DNA of 64,000 nt, from NCBI RefSeq assembly GCF_041740695.1, contig NZ_JBGSLK010000093.1, positions 62,001-126,000 of the forward strand. The letters are read 5' to 3'. The notes beneath the pieces are model-generated. The model saw only the letters and a list, made by a program, of their open reading frames with translations, was not told the DNA's origin and did no database searches. This document shows, one piece after another, positions 60,107-64,000 of the stretch. Positions within the stretch are counted from its first letter, which is position 1; each line of letters begins with the position of its first letter. The translations under genes and the position numbers were made by a program. Source of the DNA: Haliscomenobacter sp041740695 (GTDB lineage: Bacteria > Bacteroidota > Bacteroidia > Chitinophagales > Saprospiraceae).

Positions 60107-62008
60107 TCAGCGATTGACCATCGCTTGTTGTAAAAATTCATTCGGATTGCGGTGCATCCTTTTTAAGGTATTGACTGGATCATTGAACATTTGAGCCAAA
60201 ACAGGATGGGACAAATCGTACCCTTTCCCTTTTAATCTAGCTGCTGTTCCAGCGAACAATTTTTTGATCAGGGCAGCATTCAAATCTACATTCCGGTCAA
60301 ATGCTGCATCATCCATTATGTTGTTTTGGAATACCGAAGTGGGTGTTGAAGCAGTGCCAGTCAAGGCCAAAGCTGGATCCTCGGTTACAGAAGTGGCATC
60401 AAGCACGTCTTTTTCCCCCAAAAGAGTGAGGGCTTGATCTAATTTACGTTCTATTTCATCCACTTTACCCGCCAAAGCATTGGATTTGATACCCACCCCA
60501 GCATTGATTAAATTGAAAGGCAAATTATTTTCAGCACTTTCCCAAGCAACGCCTACGATTTTTGCATAATCTGCAATCGACAACGCATCAGGATTTACGG
60601 CAATTCCAAACCCATCATTGTTTCCAGAGGGAAGGATGTAGTCGCCAGCTTTAACTTTCCCCATCACCCGCACTGGAACTTGGCCCATGAAGGCAATTTT
60701 TTCAAATTTGTCTTCTGAGCCTGGAGCAGGTGTTTTTCCTAAGAATGCAGGGAATGCTGAAACAACCATATTTCGACTGGAATGTGCCGTATTCAGTGAT
60801 GCAACACCCCCATTAACGCCAACAATTTCACCATAAACCATGTCTCTTTCACCCTTATTGCGCAGCAGCCATTCTGCATAATCCCCTGCTCCCGAAGAAT
60901 AAGAAACGCCAACTGCACTGCGGATTCGATCGAAAGAAGTACCAGTAGCAGTAAGATAAGATGCTAATTCTACAACCCAAACATCCAGCTTAACTCCACT
61001 GGCGACAGCACCAATTACAAGTGCAGGAACATCACTGCAAGCGATTGTTCCCAGCGAAACACCACAAATTACAGAAGCTAAAACTCCGGAAGCTGTTTCC
61101 CCCGCAATTTTGAGGCTTATTTCTGCAATTTTCCCGACCAGTGCAGCAGCATTCAGGGTGGTTACAGCGACCATGGTTGCGTAGGAATCACTTGCTTCTA
61201 ATTCCGAAAGTGTTTGGCCTTCAATCCGGCCTTGAACACCGATATCGTCAGCAAAAGTGACAAAATTGTTGGATTTTGAACGGGAGCCGTTAATTTCCAC
61301 CCAAACGCCCTGTGTATTGTTCGCACCTTCCACGACCACTGGATAAAAACTCTTATCATGATCAGGTCCTGCCGCTACCTCGGAAATCAATTCCAATTTA
61401 CCAAGGGTAGTTAGCGTTAGAAAAGCTTTGTTATTGGTTTTGAAAACCAAATTGGCATTGTCCTTGGTTCCAACAAAATGGACATTGGGATTGGTCGCCA
61501 AGTTGCCAGAAGTGGTCCAATAAATAGATTGAAATCCACTTTTTTCAATAGGCTGATCGTCATCAAGGATGCTGGGATCATAGAGCGCAGAAGTAGTAGC
61601 AGCATGCATGGCGTAAGGCACTGCCAGCAATGGAGATTTGCTAACTAGATCAAATTGGTTGGTCTCTTTCTGAGCCATTTCAATCTGCAACCAAAGTTGT
61701 TCACTAGCCCAGGGGAGCGCAGTGAGTACCCCATTTTTTTGTTCCCCTTTACCAATCATCAACTCAAACCTTCCATTTTGATCAGTGAGTACCTTTTGGA
61801 TCTCGGAATAATACCCTTCGTGAGCTTCATTGTTGCTTTTGATGCTAATTTTAAGGGTTACTTCTTGATTTACAATGCCTTGGCTAGCCGCATCCCGCAG
61901 CATGGCTTGGTATCTAAAACCAGTGGAAAAAGTGGACTGTCCAGACAGTGTTAAGGACATTAAAAGGCAAAAAACAGCCGGATACCACCACAAAAAATAC
62001 TTTTTCAT
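60107..62008 (-). CDS. Exported protein with DYAEW C-terminal module (paralog 1)
   Basis: A 633-residue secreted protein: signal peptide MKKYFLWWYPAVFCLLMSLTLSGQ, then a beta-rich N-terminal module typical of Bacteroidota exported proteins (FRYQAMLRDAASQGIVNQEV, FELMIGKG, PWASEQLWLQIEM). A central helical, Ala-rich segment (about 280-365) follows, then a C-terminal module with GAGDYAEWLL, GQVPVRVMGKVKAGDYI and PSGNNDGFGIAV (about 370-500). That last module resembles the tail of phage-type fibres with intramolecular chaperones (peptidase G2-like), an inference only. The final 100 residues are charged and helical. It is the downstream member of a tandem pair. Confidence 0.75.
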   Translation of the reverse strand: MKKYFLWWYPAVFCLLMSLTLSGQSTFSTGFRYQAMLRDAASQGIVNQEVTLKISIKSNNEAHEGYYSEIQKVLTDQNGRFELMIGKGEQKNGVLTALPWASEQLWLQIEMAQKETNQFDLVSKSPLLAVPYAMHAATTSALYDPSILDDDQPIEKSGFQSIYWTTSGNLATNPNVHFVGTKDNANLVFKTNNKAFLTLTTLGKLELISEVAAGPDHDKSFYPVVVEGANNTQGVWVEINGSRSKSNNFVTFADDIGVQGRIEGQTLSELEASDSYATMVAVTTLNAAALVGKIAEISLKIAGETASGVLASVICGVSLGTIACSDVPALVIGAVASGVKLDVWVVELASYLTATGTSFDRIRSAVGVSYSSGAGDYAEWLLRNKGERDMVYGEIVGVNGGVASLNTAHSSRNMVVSAFPAFLGKTPAPGSEDKFEKIAFMGQVPVRVMGKVKAGDYILPSGNNDGFGIAVNPDALSIADYAKIVGVAWESAENNLPFNLINAGVGIKSNALAGKVDEIERKLDQALTLLGEKDVLDATSVTEDPALALTGTASTPTSVFQNNIMDDAAFDRNVDLNAALIKKLFAGTAARLKGKGYDLSHPVLAQMFNDPVNTLKRMHRNPNEFLQQAMVNR

Positions 62009-62031
62009 GTGTTTTTATTTTTGCCACCAGC

Positions 62032-62087
62032 ATGATCAGGTTATTGAAAAAATTAAGCTTGGCGAAAATTTTCAATGACCTGATCAT
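62032..62087 (-). terminator. Hairpin between the two paralogs
   Basis: ATGATCAGGTTATTGAAAA (62032-62050) and TTTTCAATGACCTGATCAT (62069-62087) pair with one mismatch over 19 bases. It lies directly after the stop of the 62097 gene on the - strand, so it would reduce read-through into the second paralog. Confidence 0.65.
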
Positions 62088-62096
62088 TATTAGCGG

Positions 62097-63917
62097 TTAT
62101 TTTTTCATCTGGATTTTTTGATCAATCATACCCCATTGTGTGGTGTATGCAGGATCACGACGCAGTTTTTTGGTTGTTTCAATGGGGTTGTTAAATAACT
62201 CTACCAAAAGTGGATTAGCATGGTAATTGATGTTCTGCGTTTCAAAGTGAGTTTTGACCTGCTCGTAGAGCAGCTTGATGTCCCATGCATGCTCATCCAG
62301 ATATTGATCAAATTCAGTATCGCTCAAGGTTTTCGAATAGTTTGTACTGGCACTTTTGAGTAAATTTGGATCTAAAGCATGGCTTGAATTGGCATAATCA
62401 GCATTGACTTTACTCATCAGGTAGGATTCAACCTGGGCAATCTTTTTTGCTAGCGCTTCTACTCTAGGTGCTAAATCATTGTTGTTTATGCCAACTGCCA
62501 CCGTGACAATATTCATTGGCCGGTCCTCTGCTGCCTCCCAGGCTACACCCAAAATTCTGCCATAATCCAGGGTTTTCATATCCACCGGATGAACTGCAAT
62601 GGCAAACCCGTCATTGTTTCCAGAGGAAAGGATGTAGTCGTTTAGCGCTACTGGTCCAGCAACTCTTACGGGTACTTGCCCCATAAAAGCTATTTTTTCA
62701 TATAAATTTTGTTGGTCTGGTTGGGGGGAATTGCCCAACACAATTGGCGCTTTGGAAACCACCATCAGATGGTCTGCGTTTTTGGTATCTAAAGAAACTT
62801 GTCCGTTTTTAACCCCTACTACTTCTCCAAAGGTTAAATCTCTGACCCCGGGCTTGCGCATTAACCATTCTGCGTAGTCCCCATTTCCCGATTTGTACGC
62901 TACCCCAACTTTACTTAGGATTTGATCGGCCCAAGCTCCATAGGCGGTTGCCAACGAAATACCTTTAACGGTCAAGTTGGCAATTTTGGCAATGACGGCA
63001 ATACCCGCCAAGGTAGACCAGCCACTGGCAACTTTTGCGGGGGCTTCAATAGCTAAGGCCGCAATTTCACCAATCAGCGAGACGTTGTTAATCGCATAAA
63101 GAACGGTTTGGGTAACGAATATTTCCGAAGTTTCCAGTTCAGAGCGGGTCTGACCTTCAATTCTTCCCTGAATGCCAAAGTCATCTACAAAAGTCATAAA
63201 ATTGTTGGCACTGGAGCGCGAGCCATTGATTTTGATCCACATGCCCTGAATATTCTGCGTGCCTTCTACCACCATTGGATAGCTGGCCTTCTTATCCTGT
63301 GAACCAGCAGCAATTTTTGACCTCAATTCCAACTTACCTTGAGTGGTCAAGGTCATGTGAGCAATGTTGTTTGTTCTAAAAGTGACATTTTGGTTGTCCG
63401 CGGTTCCCAAGAAATGAGTGGGCGGTTGGGTTCCTGCGTTGCCGGAGGTATTCCAATAAATGGACGACGCTTTTTCCAAACTACTTTCGGTGGGTGGTAT
63501 CAGGTTTCTCGATGTTTTTGCATGAAAAGCAAAAGGCACCGCCAACAATTGTTTATCACTTACCAATTCATAGGTCTGTTGTTCATTGGAAGCGATCTCA
63601 ATCCGCATCCAAATTGATTCTTTTGACCAAGGGACCTCGACCCAACGACCATTGAGGGGATTACCTCTACCGATTGCAATTTTAAAGGCACCTATTTCAT
63701 CGGTAGATACTTTATGGTTTTCTACATAAAATGGAAGGGCCGAATGGTCATTGCCAGATAATGACACGCGCAACCGAACTGAACGGTTTTTCATGGGCTG
63801 GCCATTGTCATCCAGCGCAACTGCTTGATAGTTCAAGGCTTGCCATGCTGAAGATTGAGCCTGTGCTGAAATTGACCAGCCAAGGGCAACAAAGCATAGG
63901 ATGAGCATTTTTTTCAT
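62097..63917 (-). CDS. Exported protein with DYAEW C-terminal module (paralog 2)
   Basis: A 606-residue protein with signal peptide (MKKMLILCFVALGWSISAQAQ) and the same layout as the 60107 gene: an N-terminal beta module (NYQAVALDDNGQPMKNRSVRLRV), a sequence block shared almost word for word (TSGNAGTQPPTHFLGTADN; NNIAHMTLTTQGKLELRSKIAAG), and the C-terminal GNGDYAEWLM, EKIAFMGQVPVRVAG, LSSGNNDGFAIAV. The two are clearly tandem duplicates but have diverged over the middle. Function is unknown. It lies 88 bases upstream of paralog 1. The rest of the window (63918-64000) has no gene. Confidence 0.75.
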   Translation of the reverse strand: MKKMLILCFVALGWSISAQAQSSAWQALNYQAVALDDNGQPMKNRSVRLRVSLSGNDHSALPFYVENHKVSTDEIGAFKIAIGRGNPLNGRWVEVPWSKESIWMRIEIASNEQQTYELVSDKQLLAVPFAFHAKTSRNLIPPTESSLEKASSIYWNTSGNAGTQPPTHFLGTADNQNVTFRTNNIAHMTLTTQGKLELRSKIAAGSQDKKASYPMVVEGTQNIQGMWIKINGSRSSANNFMTFVDDFGIQGRIEGQTRSELETSEIFVTQTVLYAINNVSLIGEIAALAIEAPAKVASGWSTLAGIAVIAKIANLTVKGISLATAYGAWADQILSKVGVAYKSGNGDYAEWLMRKPGVRDLTFGEVVGVKNGQVSLDTKNADHLMVVSKAPIVLGNSPQPDQQNLYEKIAFMGQVPVRVAGPVALNDYILSSGNNDGFAIAVHPVDMKTLDYGRILGVAWEAAEDRPMNIVTVAVGINNNDLAPRVEALAKKIAQVESYLMSKVNADYANSSHALDPNLLKSASTNYSKTLSDTEFDQYLDEHAWDIKLLYEQVKTHFETQNINYHANPLLVELFNNPIETTKKLRRDPAYTTQWGMIDQKIQMKK

Positions 63918-64000
63918 GCGCTTTGCATTTTTTTATCAGAAATCAAGTGCAATCATTTGAAATAAATTCTGCATTTGTAAGGCCTGATGCTTATTTTGTC

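Overview
The window looks like Bacteroidota chromosome, probably of the Saprospiria (Haliscomenobacter/Lewinella-like). Bacteroidota is well supported by a SusC/SusD pair, ASPIC/UnbV and FG-GAP lipoproteins, bacillithiol synthesis (BshC), an ExbB-ExbD-ExbD-TonB operon with a PstS-like protein, a short NuoG without the molybdopterin domain, and several TAnnTTTG -7 boxes. The class-level placement is an inference from overall protein flavour. I saw no rRNA, tRNA, CRISPR array, transposase or prophage structural gene.

Layout. 1-3051: the 3' end of an HExxH (gluzincin-like) protein followed by a 765-residue orphan, one + strand unit of unknown role. 3180-6676: a PLP-fold aminotransferase-like gene and an amidohydrolase, convergent with a sigma54-type AAA+ regulator. 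6809-17712: mixed housekeeping and accessory genes (enoyl-CoA hydratase, HPF, a duplicated-domain secreted protein, APC permease, three methyltransferases including ArsM, AlkD-like protein, GlpK, BshC). 17813-26852: information processing and repair (MutS2, Ndk, NrnA-like DHH protein, FKBP lipoprotein, prfB with programmed +1 frameshift, small conserved protein, Spo0M-like protein, photolyase). 27222-37882: a SusD/SusC pair on the - strand, divergent from two FG-GAP lipoproteins, one with ASPIC/UnbV and one with a CxxCH haem motif. 37990-40017: transketolase. 40104-46145: - strand operon exbB-exbD-exbD-tonB-small membrane protein-PstS-like protein-TPR protein. 46500-59589: a complete 14-gene nuoA-N operon on the - strand. 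60107-63917: two tandem paralogous secreted proteins.

How the genes work together: complex I generates proton motive force; the ExbB/ExbD/TonB operon can transduce it to SusC-type outer-membrane transporters such as the one at 29007-32240, with the FG-GAP lipoproteins as likely surface partners. BshC and ArsM suggest thiol and metalloid handling.

The most unusual non-coding signal is the density of long hairpins between genes. They include a ~128-bp palindromic element present three times (one internally deleted), a 160-bp near-complete palindrome, perfect 35- and 36-bp inverted repeats, and at least five hairpins whose two arms are built of 7-9-bp degenerate tandem repeats. Several sit inside the nuo operon, so they cannot all be strong terminators.
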